From NCBI RefSeq assembly GCF_011683915.1, contig NZ_JAAQPH010000030.1, positions 1 through 50,238 on the forward strand: a DNA stretch of 50,238 nucleotides. The letters run 5' to 3'. Source of the stretch: Pelagibius litoralis (GTDB lineage Bacteria; Pseudomonadota; Alphaproteobacteria; Kiloniellales; Kiloniellaceae). Positions 10,582-18,573 of the stretch are shown piece by piece. The notes under the pieces are model-generated. The model did no database searches. It saw only the letters and a list, made by a program, of their open reading frames with translations, and had not been told where the DNA came from. Made by a program: the position numbers and the translations under genes. Each line of letters opens with the position of its first letter. Within the stretch, counting starts at the first letter, position 1.

Positions 10582-10910
10582 ACCTAAAGGCCACCTTTCG
10601 GCCTAGTTTACAGTTTGTTTCCCTCTCAAAATAGAACCTCTACGGGGAAAGAACAACCGTTCTGCGGTACCGACAGTCGGAAAGTTAGGTTAATTTTCCT
10701 TTTCTTTCGCCGAAATAGGCTGTTTTCCGCCTTTTGGCTGATCAACTGGCCGTCGGTCGGCAGACAGGCCACCCCTACCCTCACCCCCCGGGAATGGGCC
10801 TTCAAGTAGGAAAGAGCCGACAAAAAAGGAAGCGGCGCCTCCTTCACAGAAGACGCCGCTTCACAAGCAACCACTGGGTCTGCCGCTTGAGAGCGGCAGA
10901 CGAAAGGTGA
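10582..10910. other. Gap between tolC and the small acidic gene
   Basis: The gap holds the tolC terminator (10822-10862) and a second hairpin CTGCCGCT-TGAG-AGCGGCAG (10880-10899) just after the tolC stop. It is followed by an AT-richer stretch (about 10600-10740) that should carry the promoter of the acidic gene. I could not fix -35/-10 boxes with confidence. No convincing ORF is present. Confidence 0.5.
10822..10862 (-). terminator. Rho-independent terminator of tolC
   Basis: On the minus strand GAAGCGGCG pairs with CGCCGCTTC around a purine-rich loop and is followed by CTTTTTT. It lies about 50 nt after the tolC stop codon. The strong 9-bp GC stem with a U-tract is a textbook intrinsic terminator. 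Confidence 0.85.
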
Positions 10911-12317
10911 TTAGTCGACCAAGCCCTCGGCCCAGGATTTCTCCTCGACGACCGCCTGCTCGGGCGCAGATACGCCGACCGTCTCAAGCAAGATACCGCC
11001 GACACCAAGCACCCGGTAGGATGCGAGCTGTTCGTTGGTCTGAGCGGTGACAAGCTGTCCTTCGGAGACGAAAAGCTCGTTCTCAGCGTCGAGCACGTCC
11101 AGCAGGGTACGCTGGGCGACCTCGAACTGCTGCTCGTAAGCATCGAGGGTCGAACGGTTGAAATCGCGTGCAGTCTCAAGAGCCTCAATGCTCTCACGAG
11201 CTGCTTCAAGCGCGAACCATGAGGTCCTCATTTCCTGCTGCGACTCAAGAACCGAACGATACCGCCTGTTCTTGCTCTCCGTCAGACGGAAGAGCGCTTC
11301 CTGGCGAGCCGCCCGGTCGATGCCACCGCGGAAGATATTCCACCGCACGCGCACCATAACCTGGTTGTTGAACTCGTAGGTGTCCAGGGCGGACGTGCCG
11401 TCGTTGTACTCAGACTGGGCTTCCAGGGTGATCGCCGGATAAAGCGGCACCTCGGCAAGCTCAATCTCAGCTTCCGCAGTCCGCACATCGGCTTCGAAGA
11501 TCTTGGTGGTGTTATTGTTGCGGACGGCCAACTGAACCGCCTCGTCCAACTCCGCCGGCAAAGACCCGCCCGGGAATTCCGGATAGGTCAGGTCATTGCC
11601 AGGGAAAGAACCGACAATACGCGTAAACACCGCTTCGGAGTCACGAAGATCGTTCAAAGTCTCAATCAGCGTGTTCTCTGCACGGGCTGCGCGCGCTTCT
11701 GTTTGCGCTACGTCGGCTTCACTGCCGCCGCCGCCTTGCAGCCGCTGGCGCTGAGCACTCAGCACCTGCTGATGATAGGCGACGTTGTCTTCAGCCAGCT
11801 TCACCAAGTCCCGCTGACGCAAGACCTCTAGGTATATGCCGATAGCGTCAAGGGCGAGAACCGCGGAGTTTTCGTACACCCGGTTGGCCGCGGATTCGAC
11901 ACGCGACTGTTCACGCTCAACCGTGGCGCCCGCTTCGAAGCCATCAAAAAGCCGCTGCTGAAGCGTGATTGACGACTCTCGACGATTCGTCGTCTCGGTG
12001 CCGCCGTTGTTATTAGCGCGCGACGTCGTATCGTTGAAATTCTCGATACCGATACCGGCCGCCACATCAATCTGAGGCAAATAGAGGCCGCGGGCTTGCC
12101 GCAACTCCTGATCCACCGCTTCGCGATTGCTCGCCACAATCCCGATATCCGGGTTCGTGGAGATCGCCTGCTGCACAGCTTCGGACAGCGACATGGCATT
12201 TGCCGACATAGCGAAAGGCAATACCAGGACGCCACCAAGAAGTGCCGCTTTAAAGTGATTCAAACTCGTCCTGCGAGACCAGCGCATGCTAGCTTCCCCC
12301 GACTTAAAACTTTGCAT
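10911..12317 (-). CDS. TolC-family outer membrane protein of a type I secretion system
   Basis: A 468-residue outer-membrane channel subunit. It has an N-terminal basic segment and hydrophobic stretch AALLGGVLVLPFAMSANA as a Sec signal. Two internally similar alpha-helical/beta halves follow, beginning MSLSEAVQQAISTNPDIGI, as in the OEP/TolC family. A trimer would form the outer-membrane and periplasmic tunnel for the ABC exporter and HlyD adaptor encoded divergently at 13293-17417. ATG at 12317 has AGAGG six bases upstream; ATG at 12287 (GGGGGAAG upstream) is an equally plausible start giving a shorter signal peptide. A promoter candidate lies at 12395-12423. Confidence 0.92.
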   Translation of the reverse strand: MQSFKSGEASMRWSRRTSLNHFKAALLGGVLVLPFAMSANAMSLSEAVQQAISTNPDIGIVASNREAVDQELRQARGLYLPQIDVAAGIGIENFNDTTSRANNNGGTETTNRRESSITLQQRLFDGFEAGATVEREQSRVESAANRVYENSAVLALDAIGIYLEVLRQRDLVKLAEDNVAYHQQVLSAQRQRLQGGGGSEADVAQTEARAARAENTLIETLNDLRDSEAVFTRIVGSFPGNDLTYPEFPGGSLPAELDEAVQLAVRNNNTTKIFEADVRTAEAEIELAEVPLYPAITLEAQSEYNDGTSALDTYEFNNQVMVRVRWNIFRGGIDRAARQEALFRLTESKNRRYRSVLESQQEMRTSWFALEAARESIEALETARDFNRSTLDAYEQQFEVAQRTLLDVLDAENELFVSEGQLVTAQTNEQLASYRVLGVGGILLETVGVSAPEQAVVEEKSWAEGLVD

Positions 12318-12394
12318 CTAATACCTCTCCCCCGTGTCGGACCTCACCGCCCCGATATGGACGAAAGGCAAACAAATCTAGAAATATGCGCGAC

Positions 12395-12423
12395 TTGTAA
12401 CCTGTTTCCAGTTTGACTGTCAA
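12395..12423 (-). promoter_or_regulatory. Candidate promoter of tolC
   Basis: Minus strand: -35 TTGACA (12423-12418), 17-nt spacer, -10-like TTACAA (12400-12395). It is about 78 nt upstream of the tolC start. The -35 is perfect and the spacing optimal; the -10 is poor, which is common in alphaproteobacteria. Confidence 0.4.
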
Positions 12424-12550
12424 CGCACGCCCACAAGGCGAAACAGGGTTAATTAGGATAAGGCCGTCTGATTTGCCACACCGTGACATTTTTACAACAG
12501 TCATACGATCAGAGCACTACTGCAAGCTCTGAAGACAAAAGTCCAAGCGA

Positions 12551-12605
12551 CTGGCGAATTGCTCGTTTAAGCAATCGAAGATGATGATCGCCTCACGTTC
12601 GCCAG
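12551..12605. repeat. Compound inverted repeat in the tolC/ABC-exporter gap
   Basis: Perfect 8-bp arms CTGGCGAA (12551-12558) and TTCGCCAG (12598-12605) enclose a smaller hairpin TTGCT-CGTTTA-AGCAA (12559-12574). It could be a structured RNA segment or a DNA operator. No U-tract follows, so it is not a terminator. Confidence 0.4.
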
Positions 12606-13292
12606 CTGACTGAACCGTTCTGCCATTAAGGGCTCTTTGCCGATTCTGTCAACGGTTGATCGTCAAGTGAAGAGCCTCGGGTTTTCCTTCGGCCCTTCTT
12701 TTTGCGTCGGGCCGATAGGCCCGGGCTTTCGAATACTGCCATGCAGAACTTTAAATAATTGCACAATAATCAAGTATTCACGCCTGAGGCGAAACCACAC
12801 AGAAGGAATCCCTGGCGAAATCAGCCAGATAGACCTCTTTTAGGGTATCCTGCAGAATGCTCGGCGCCCTGATGATGCCATAAAGCTGTGACAAACCGCA
12901 CAGTCGCCGGACCCCTGGGGGGCTACGGTCTGGTCAAAGACCAAAGAATGCCTGGCGACGGTTTGGAACAAGGAAGTAGCGGGAAACCAGTCCCTGGAGC
13001 GGGTGGACCATTTGCCTCACCTCGGCCCGGCGTTTCCCCTGGCCGAGGCAGTAAAGTATGCTATTAACCCTTTTCGAATGAAGCGAAGCTATTTTTTCTC
13101 AGTTTTGTAAGCAGGTCTGAACCCTAGCTCTTTGCAAATTCGTAATAACTGTAGTGAAGGTTTGGGCCAGAAGGTCTTTGGATCTGAGGACAAGGCACCG
13201 TTGTGCCACTCAGTCCGCCGGTATGCAGGCAAGCCTTGATCCGACGGAAGCTTTGGAACGGAAACGTCAAATGAGAGAGCGGTAGGGGAAGC

Positions 13293-15938
13293 ATGGCCGC
13301 CCGCGACGATACGATTGCCAAGCGCAAGGACCTCAGCGCAGATGGCGGCTCGCATGGCGGGCCGAAATCTTCGCCGGATCCCAGCCTCTCCATCGGACCA
13401 GACATCGCCGAGGGGGATGAGGAAGCCGATCTGAGGACCTCGCTGGGACAGGACGAGAAGGATCTGCACAAGACCGACCCGGACCTGAAACTTCCCGAAG
13501 GCCGGGAAACCGGCGAAGATGGAACCCGAGAAGGGCCTGACCCTGCTCGGGATACAGCAAACCATGAAGTCAACCATGAGAACCAAGGAGCCCGGGAACA
13601 CGACCAATCCCAAACAGGCTCCTCTATTGTTAAGGATATCGCCGACGTGAGTGAGGCATTAGATACCACCGGTAAATCATCGATGTCGGCAAATCTGGCC
13701 GAATCCGAGACCGCCGCACAGGACGACACAAAGACCGCAGCCGTTGGCGCGACTTTGCGGCCCAAGGACGTCATGGAAGACAAGGCCGCCCAGGAATGGG
13801 ACGTACCTGCTTCCACCGTCGATTTTGAGGACCCGCTGGTCCGTTCTCTTTCTCTCCTGGCAGGGCTGTTGCAACGGCCAATCTCCGTCGAGGCCCTGAA
13901 GGCCGGTCTGCCGCACGCACAGGAAGCCTTTACGCCTGATCTGGCGGTGCGTTCCGCCGAGCGTGCCGGCCTGTCGGCCCGGGTTGTGCGCCGGCCGCGT
14001 TTGGCCAAGATCCTGCCGGTGACCCTGCCCTGCATCTTGCTGCTCAAGGGTGGCAGTTGCTGCGTGTTGGTGGGCTTAGTGAACGGCTTTGCCGATATCC
14101 TGCTGCCGGAGGCTGGGGGCACGTCCAAGTCCGTTGAGATCGCCGCGCTCCAGGAGCAGTATTCCGGTTACGCCATCTTCGCACGCACCGAAGCCCATTT
14201 CGATGAGCGCGCGCCGGAAACCAAGCTGGCCGAACCGCGGGCGTGGTTTTGGGGCACCCTCTGGCAGTTCTGGCCGATTTACAGCCACGTCTTTCTGGCA
14301 TCGATCCTGATCAACTGCTTTGCCATCGCCAGCCCGCTGTTCATCATGAACGTGTATGACCGCGTGGTCCCCAACCAGGCCATCGAGACCCTTTGGGTTC
14401 TGGCCATCGGCGTGGTCACGGTGTTCGGCTTCGAGTTCGTGATGCGCAACCTGCGCACTTACTTTGTCGACATCGCCGGCAAGAATGCCGACGTCATCAT
14501 CGCCAGCCGGCTGCTGGAGCAGTTGATGTCGACGCGCCTCGACGCCAAGCCCGCGTCGACCGGCGCCATGGCCAACAATCTGCGCGAGTTCGAGTCGCTG
14601 CGCGAGTTCTTCACTTCCGGCACCCTGGTCGCCCTGGTCGACCTGCCCTTCATCTTCCTGTTCATCGGCGTGATCTACATCGTGTCGGGCCCGGTCGCCA
14701 TCGTGCCCTTGGCGATGGTACCCATGGTGATCCTCGCCGGTCTGTTCCTGCAATACCCGCTGCGCTCAGTGGTCGAGAAAAGCCAGCGCGAGGCGAGCCA
14801 GAAGCACGCCTTGCTGGTGGAGACCATCGACGGCTTGGAAACCATCAAAGCCACCGCGGCCGAGGGTCGGGTCCAGAAATCCTGGGAGCGTTTCGTCGGT
14901 CTGTCCGCCGCCTCTTCGGGTCAGGCCCGCTTCATCTCAGGCATCGCCACGACCTTCGCGCAGGTCTCCATACAAATGGCGACCGTCATCGTCATTGTCT
15001 ACGGCGTCCATGAAATCGCCGCCGGCAACATCACCATGGGTGCGCTGATCGCGGCCACCATTCTGACCGGCCGCGCCCTGGCGCCGCTGGGCGCGGTCGC
15101 CGCCATGCTGACCCGCCTGCAGCAATCGCGCGTCGCACTGAAGTCCCTCGACGGCCTGATGAAGGCCCCCGTCGAGCGGGCCCACAACAAAACCTTCCTG
15201 CATCGCCCGCGCCTCAGCGGACAGATTGAATACAAGCAGGCGACCTTCAGCTATCCCGGCCAGGAGACCAAGGCGCTGGACAGCCTCTCTTTCAAAATCA
15301 AGCCGGGCGAACGGGTCGGCATGCTGGGCCGTATCGGCTCCGGCAAAAGCACGGTATCGAGAATGATGGTCGGCCTCTACGAGCCGATGGAAGGGGCCGT
15401 TCTGATGGACGGTACCGATGTTCGCCAGATCGACCCTGCCGATCTGCGGCGCAACATCGGTTACGTCTCGCAGGACAACTATCTGTTCTTCGGATCAGTG
15501 CGCGACAACATTTGTTTCGGCGCGCCCCACGTGGACGACGAGACGATCCTGCGTGCCGCCGACATCGCCGGCGTCAGCGACTTCCTGAAAACCCATCCGC
15601 TGGGTTTCGACCTGCCGGTCGGTGAGCGCGGCATGTCACTCTCGGGCGGACAGCGTCAATCCGTGGCGATCGCCCGCTCCATGTTGCTGGATCCGCCGAT
15701 TATTCTTCTCGACGAGCCGACCAGCCACATGGACAACGCCTCCGAGGCTGCCTTCAAGCGGCGCCTTGAGGCGATGCTGCCGGGCAAGACGCTGTTCCTG
15801 GTCACCCACCGCAGTTCGCTGCTGACGCTGGTCGACCGGTTGCTGATTATCGACAACGGTAAAATCGTCGCCGACGGTCCGAAGGACGATGTCCTGCGTG
15901 CCCTGCGGCAGGGCCAGATCCGCGCGACCAACACTTAA
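13293..15938 (+). CDS. Type I secretion ABC exporter, LapB/LssB type, with long acidic N-terminal extension
   Basis: An 881-residue inner-membrane permease-ATPase powering one-step export of RTX-type proteins. Layout: residues 1-180 are a charged, low-complexity cytoplasmic extension. About 181-300 is a C39-peptidase-like domain with no catalytic Cys at the expected site, as in LssB/LapB exporters. About 325-610 is the ABC membrane domain. From 645 to the end is the ATPase, with Walker A GRIGSGKST (679-687), LSGGQ (783-787), Walker B IILLDE (803-808) and switch His839. The ATG at 13293 has AGGGGAA upstream. The HlyD adaptor follows. The N-terminal extension is much longer than in the family members I know; it starts in the same frame without stops, so it is probably real. 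Confidence 0.92.
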   Translation: MAARDDTIAKRKDLSADGGSHGGPKSSPDPSLSIGPDIAEGDEEADLRTSLGQDEKDLHKTDPDLKLPEGRETGEDGTREGPDPARDTANHEVNHENQGAREHDQSQTGSSIVKDIADVSEALDTTGKSSMSANLAESETAAQDDTKTAAVGATLRPKDVMEDKAAQEWDVPASTVDFEDPLVRSLSLLAGLLQRPISVEALKAGLPHAQEAFTPDLAVRSAERAGLSARVVRRPRLAKILPVTLPCILLLKGGSCCVLVGLVNGFADILLPEAGGTSKSVEIAALQEQYSGYAIFARTEAHFDERAPETKLAEPRAWFWGTLWQFWPIYSHVFLASILINCFAIASPLFIMNVYDRVVPNQAIETLWVLAIGVVTVFGFEFVMRNLRTYFVDIAGKNADVIIASRLLEQLMSTRLDAKPASTGAMANNLREFESLREFFTSGTLVALVDLPFIFLFIGVIYIVSGPVAIVPLAMVPMVILAGLFLQYPLRSVVEKSQREASQKHALLVETIDGLETIKATAAEGRVQKSWERFVGLSAASSGQARFISGIATTFAQVSIQMATVIVIVYGVHEIAAGNITMGALIAATILTGRALAPLGAVAAMLTRLQQSRVALKSLDGLMKAPVERAHNKTFLHRPRLSGQIEYKQATFSYPGQETKALDSLSFKIKPGERVGMLGRIGSGKSTVSRMMVGLYEPMEGAVLMDGTDVRQIDPADLRRNIGYVSQDNYLFFGSVRDNICFGAPHVDDETILRAADIAGVSDFLKTHPLGFDLPVGERGMSLSGGQRQSVAIARSMLLDPPIILLDEPTSHMDNASEAAFKRRLEAMLPGKTLFLVTHRSSLLTLVDRLLIIDNGKIVADGPKDDVLRALRQGQIRATNT

Positions 15939-16082
15939 GGGCGCCCATTTCGAGAGAATTGGACGGCGTCTGGGGTTGAGGACAATTGGGACAGATCAAA
16001 GACCTTTTTTGCGGTCTGACCCAGGTTTGATAGGCGTAAGCAGGCCCGCGGATCACCGCGGCTTGATGAAGGATTGAGTGAA

Positions 16083-17417
16083 ATGAGTACACAAGGCGTT
16101 TTCGATCGGGACGATCTGGATTACATGCCCGACGTGCATGCGGCGACGCGTCAGCGCGGCCGGCGGTTTGCATACATCCTCACGCTCATGTCGGTGGCGT
16201 TCTTCGCCGTCATGGGGATCTGGGCCCACAACGCCGTGCTGGATGAGGTGACCCGCGGTGAAGGCACCATTATCCCTTCATCCAAAACGCAGGTTATTCA
16301 GAATCTGGAAGGCGGCATCCTTTCCGAAATTCTGGTCCGTGAGGGCGACATCGTAGAGGCCGGCGATGTGCTGGCGCGAATTGAGAACACCATTGCCACC
16401 GCCAACCTGGAAGATGCTCAATCGCAGTATCTCAGCCTGCAGGCCACCGAGGCGCGGCTGGTTGCAGAGCTTGACGAAAAAGAAGAAATCACCTTCCCCG
16501 AGACGGTCTTGGACCAGGCGCCCATCGTCGCCTCGGACCAAAAGCGGTTCTTCAATGCCCGCAAGCGCCAACTGGCCGCGCAGGTCTCGGTGCTCGAATC
16601 CCAAGCCACGCAGCGCAAGCAGGAAGTGGCCGAAATGGGTAGCCGTCGGCGCCAGTTGGAGCAAAGCCTGCGCCTCGCGCGCGAGGAACTGGCCATCACC
16701 GCCCCCCTGGTCAAAAAAGGCGTTATGCCGCGGATCGACCTGATCCGGATCGACCGTCAGGTCGCGGACCTTGAGGGTGAGATCCGGACCATTCGCACCG
16801 CTATACCGCGTCTCCAGGCGGCCCAGAAAGAAGCGGAGCAGCGGATCGAAGAGATGGTCCTGACCACAAAGACCGAGGCTTCCGACGAACTCAACGGCAT
16901 ACGTGCCGAGATCAAGTCAATCTCCCAATCGCTCTTTGCCGGCCAGGACAGGGTAACCAGAACCTCGGTTCAGTCGCGGGTTCGCGGAACGGTCAAGAAC
17001 CTGAAGCGCACCACGGTCGGCGGCGTCATCCAGCCGGGCGAGGATATCATGGAGATCGTGCCGCTCGACGACACCCTGCTTGTCGAAGCGCAGGTGCGTC
17101 CCGCCGACATTGCCTTCCTGCGCCCCGGCCAGAACGCCATCATCAAGGTCTCGGCCTACGATTTCTCGGTCTATGGCGGCCTCAGCGCCGCCCTTGAGCG
17201 GATCTCCGCCGATACCATCAAGGACGAAGAGGGCGAGAGCTTTTACCGGGTCTATCTGCGTACCGAGGACAGCCAGCTGCTGCGCAACGGCGAGGTCTTG
17301 CCGATCATTCCCGGCATGACCGTCACCGCAGAGATCTTGACCGGCGAGAAGTCGGTCCTCGACTATCTGCTGAAACCGATCTTGAAGGCCAAAGGGTCGG
17401 CCCTGCGCGAACGCTAG
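16083..17417 (+). CDS. HlyD-family periplasmic adaptor of the type I secretion system
   Basis: A 444-residue membrane fusion protein bridging the ABC exporter and TolC. It has a short cytoplasmic N-terminus, one membrane helix (about 29-47), a lipoyl-like half (VIQNLEGGILSEILVREGD), a long coiled-coil hairpin (about 105-270, with repeated Arg/Glu/Leu heptads), the second lipoyl half, and a beta-barrel C-terminus ending LDYLLKPILK as in HlyD/LapC proteins. ATG at 16083 is used, with GAAGGA upstream; a TTG three codons earlier is possible. The 144-nt gap from the exporter gene holds no terminator, so the two are probably one transcript. Confidence 0.93.
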   Translation: MSTQGVFDRDDLDYMPDVHAATRQRGRRFAYILTLMSVAFFAVMGIWAHNAVLDEVTRGEGTIIPSSKTQVIQNLEGGILSEILVREGDIVEAGDVLARIENTIATANLEDAQSQYLSLQATEARLVAELDEKEEITFPETVLDQAPIVASDQKRFFNARKRQLAAQVSVLESQATQRKQEVAEMGSRRRQLEQSLRLAREELAITAPLVKKGVMPRIDLIRIDRQVADLEGEIRTIRTAIPRLQAAQKEAEQRIEEMVLTTKTEASDELNGIRAEIKSISQSLFAGQDRVTRTSVQSRVRGTVKNLKRTTVGGVIQPGEDIMEIVPLDDTLLVEAQVRPADIAFLRPGQNAIIKVSAYDFSVYGGLSAALERISADTIKDEEGESFYRVYLRTEDSQLLRNGEVLPIIPGMTVTAEILTGEKSVLDYLLKPILKAKGSALRER

Positions 17418-17478
17418 AGCAGAACCGGGTTGGATGGAATCGCTGAAAGCGATCCATCAAGCCGGTGAATCTGCTCTA
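17415..17478. repeat. Palindromic intergenic repeat, unit 1
   Basis: An imperfect long hairpin: AGAGCAGA (17416-17423) pairs with TCTGCTCT, with the inner arms AATCGCT/AGCGAT and GGATGGA/TCCATC nearby. It overlaps the hlyD stop codon. Its look matches the short palindromic repeats scattered between genes in many alphaproteobacteria, but I cannot name the family. Confidence 0.55.
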
Positions 17479-17491
17479 ACTGTTTGATGTC

Positions 17492-17551
17492 GATCGGATT
17501 CACATGTTTTGTCGAAACCACGAAGTGGTTCCGTCAAAACATGATCCGATC
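17492..17551. repeat. Palindromic intergenic repeat, unit 2
   Basis: A second long hairpin directly after unit 1. GATCGGAT and CATGTTTTG on the left pair with CAAAACATG and ATCCGATC on the right, around an inner AACCAC-GAA-GTGGTT stem. The arms are nearly perfect. Units 1 and 2 together look like one mosaic intergenic element of the kind dispersed through alphaproteobacterial genomes. Confidence 0.6.
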
Positions 17552-17580
17552 TAGGACGTTCCGAAGCCCACGCCTCGCTG

Positions 17581-17616
17581 AAAGCGCCGCCATTTCTCTT
17601 GGCGGCGCTTTTTTGC
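17581..17616 (+). terminator. Rho-independent terminator after the ABC-HlyD genes
   Basis: The stem AAGCGCCGCC/GGCGGCGCTT has a 9-nt loop (ATTTCTCTT) and is followed by TTTT. It is about 165 nt after the hlyD stop, beyond the palindromic repeats. It should separate the exporter genes from the protease/HD-GYP group, which then needs its own promoter between about 17617 and 17735. Confidence 0.9.
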
Positions 17617-17735
17617 ATCTTTACCAAGAACGGTGAGCGAACCCCAGGATTTGCCATAAATGCGCCTCACCTAGGTGTGACGGCGTAAACCATCTTTCGA
17701 AAATCTACATTAAGGCAAAACAGCGATGCTCTCGG

Positions 17736-18539
17736 GTGGGATCTCCAGAAGATCCTCATGGTCGCGTAGACCGCACGACGGTGCGGAGCGCAGCAATCTC
17801 GGGAGCCTGGCCATTGGATCGCCGCGCCTTCCTTCGTTCGTCCGCTTTGATGCTCGGGACCGCCGCCGGCGGCCTCGTGCTGGACGCTTGGGCGAAGCCG
17901 GCGGCAGCGCAATCCCTCGGCGACTTTATGAAGTCGACCCGCAATTCCGGCAACGCCCTCTTCGGCTCCACGGAGATCTCTTCGGCCACCCTTAAGGCCT
18001 TGCCGCAGTGGGCGCGGGTACTGTCCAAGATGAAGAAGGAGCGCAGCAGCTTTCAGGCCTGCCTCAACAATCCCGCTGCCTGTACTACCGCGGGCCTGAA
18101 ATCCTGGCGTGAAGTCGCCCTTGCGGCCAAGGGCAAGCCCCGCGCTGCCATGCTGAAGACGGTCAATCAGTACTTCAACCGCTGGCCCTACAAGATCGAT
18201 CAAGAGCTGTATGGCGTCAGCGAGTTCTGGGCCACCCCCCTGGAGTTCATGAAACGCTCCGGGGATTGCGAAGACTACTCGATCGCCAAGTTCTTTGCCT
18301 TGCGGGACCTCGGCGTGAGCAACGACGAGATGCGGGTGGTGATCCTGATGGACCGGATCCGCCGCATCGGCCATGCGGTTTTGGCCGTCTATCAGCCAAA
18401 CGACATCCTGATTCTCGACAGCTTGACCGATCTCATCTTCCCTCACAAAAAGTACCGCCACTACGTGCCGCAATACTCGATGAACGAGACCAAGCGCTGG
18501 GCGCACTTCTATGACAAGAAACGCACGGCGTCTTTGTAA
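17736..18539 (+). CDS. LapG-like periplasmic transglutaminase-fold cysteine protease
   Basis: A 267-residue member of the bacterial transglutaminase-like cysteine proteinase family (DUF920), to which LapG belongs. LapG cuts type I-secreted adhesins behind their N-terminal retention module and releases them from the surface. The catalytic triad is visible as Cys178 (SGDCEDYS), His213 (IGHAVLAV) and Asp228 (ILDSL). Asp177 and Glu179 beside the Cys match the calcium ligands of LapG. The N-terminus has a twin-arginine-type signal (LDRRAFLRSS then a hydrophobic run to AAAQ), so Tat export is likely. The start is uncertain: GTG at 17736 is used, GTG at 17781 is possible. It precedes the degenerate HD-GYP gene by 34 nt. 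Confidence 0.9.
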   Translation: MGSPEDPHGRVDRTTVRSAAISGAWPLDRRAFLRSSALMLGTAAGGLVLDAWAKPAAAQSLGDFMKSTRNSGNALFGSTEISSATLKALPQWARVLSKMKKERSSFQACLNNPAACTTAGLKSWREVALAAKGKPRAAMLKTVNQYFNRWPYKIDQELYGVSEFWATPLEFMKRSGDCEDYSIAKFFALRDLGVSNDEMRVVILMDRIRRIGHAVLAVYQPNDILILDSLTDLIFPHKKYRHYVPQYSMNETKRWAHFYDKKRTASL

Positions 18540-18573
18540 ACAATCGTTAATTCCTCTATGAGATAACGTATTC

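Larger units (their letters stand above)
12318..13292. other. Long divergent intergenic region, 975 bp
   Basis: There is no credible protein gene on either strand here. It separates tolC (minus) from the ABC exporter (plus) and must contain both promoters. It holds a tolC promoter candidate (12395-12423), a compound hairpin (12551-12605) with outer arms CTGGCGAA/TTCGCCAG and an inner TTGCT/AGCAA stem, and a CGGGCC-GATA-GGCCCG hairpin (12708-12723). The length is well beyond what two promoters need, so a small RNA, a long 5' UTR or several regulator sites are possible. Confidence 0.5.

Noticed and set aside
12637-12843. Short plus-strand frame in the tolC/exporter gap
   Set aside because: No ribosome site, unusual composition for this genome, and it runs through hairpin sequence.
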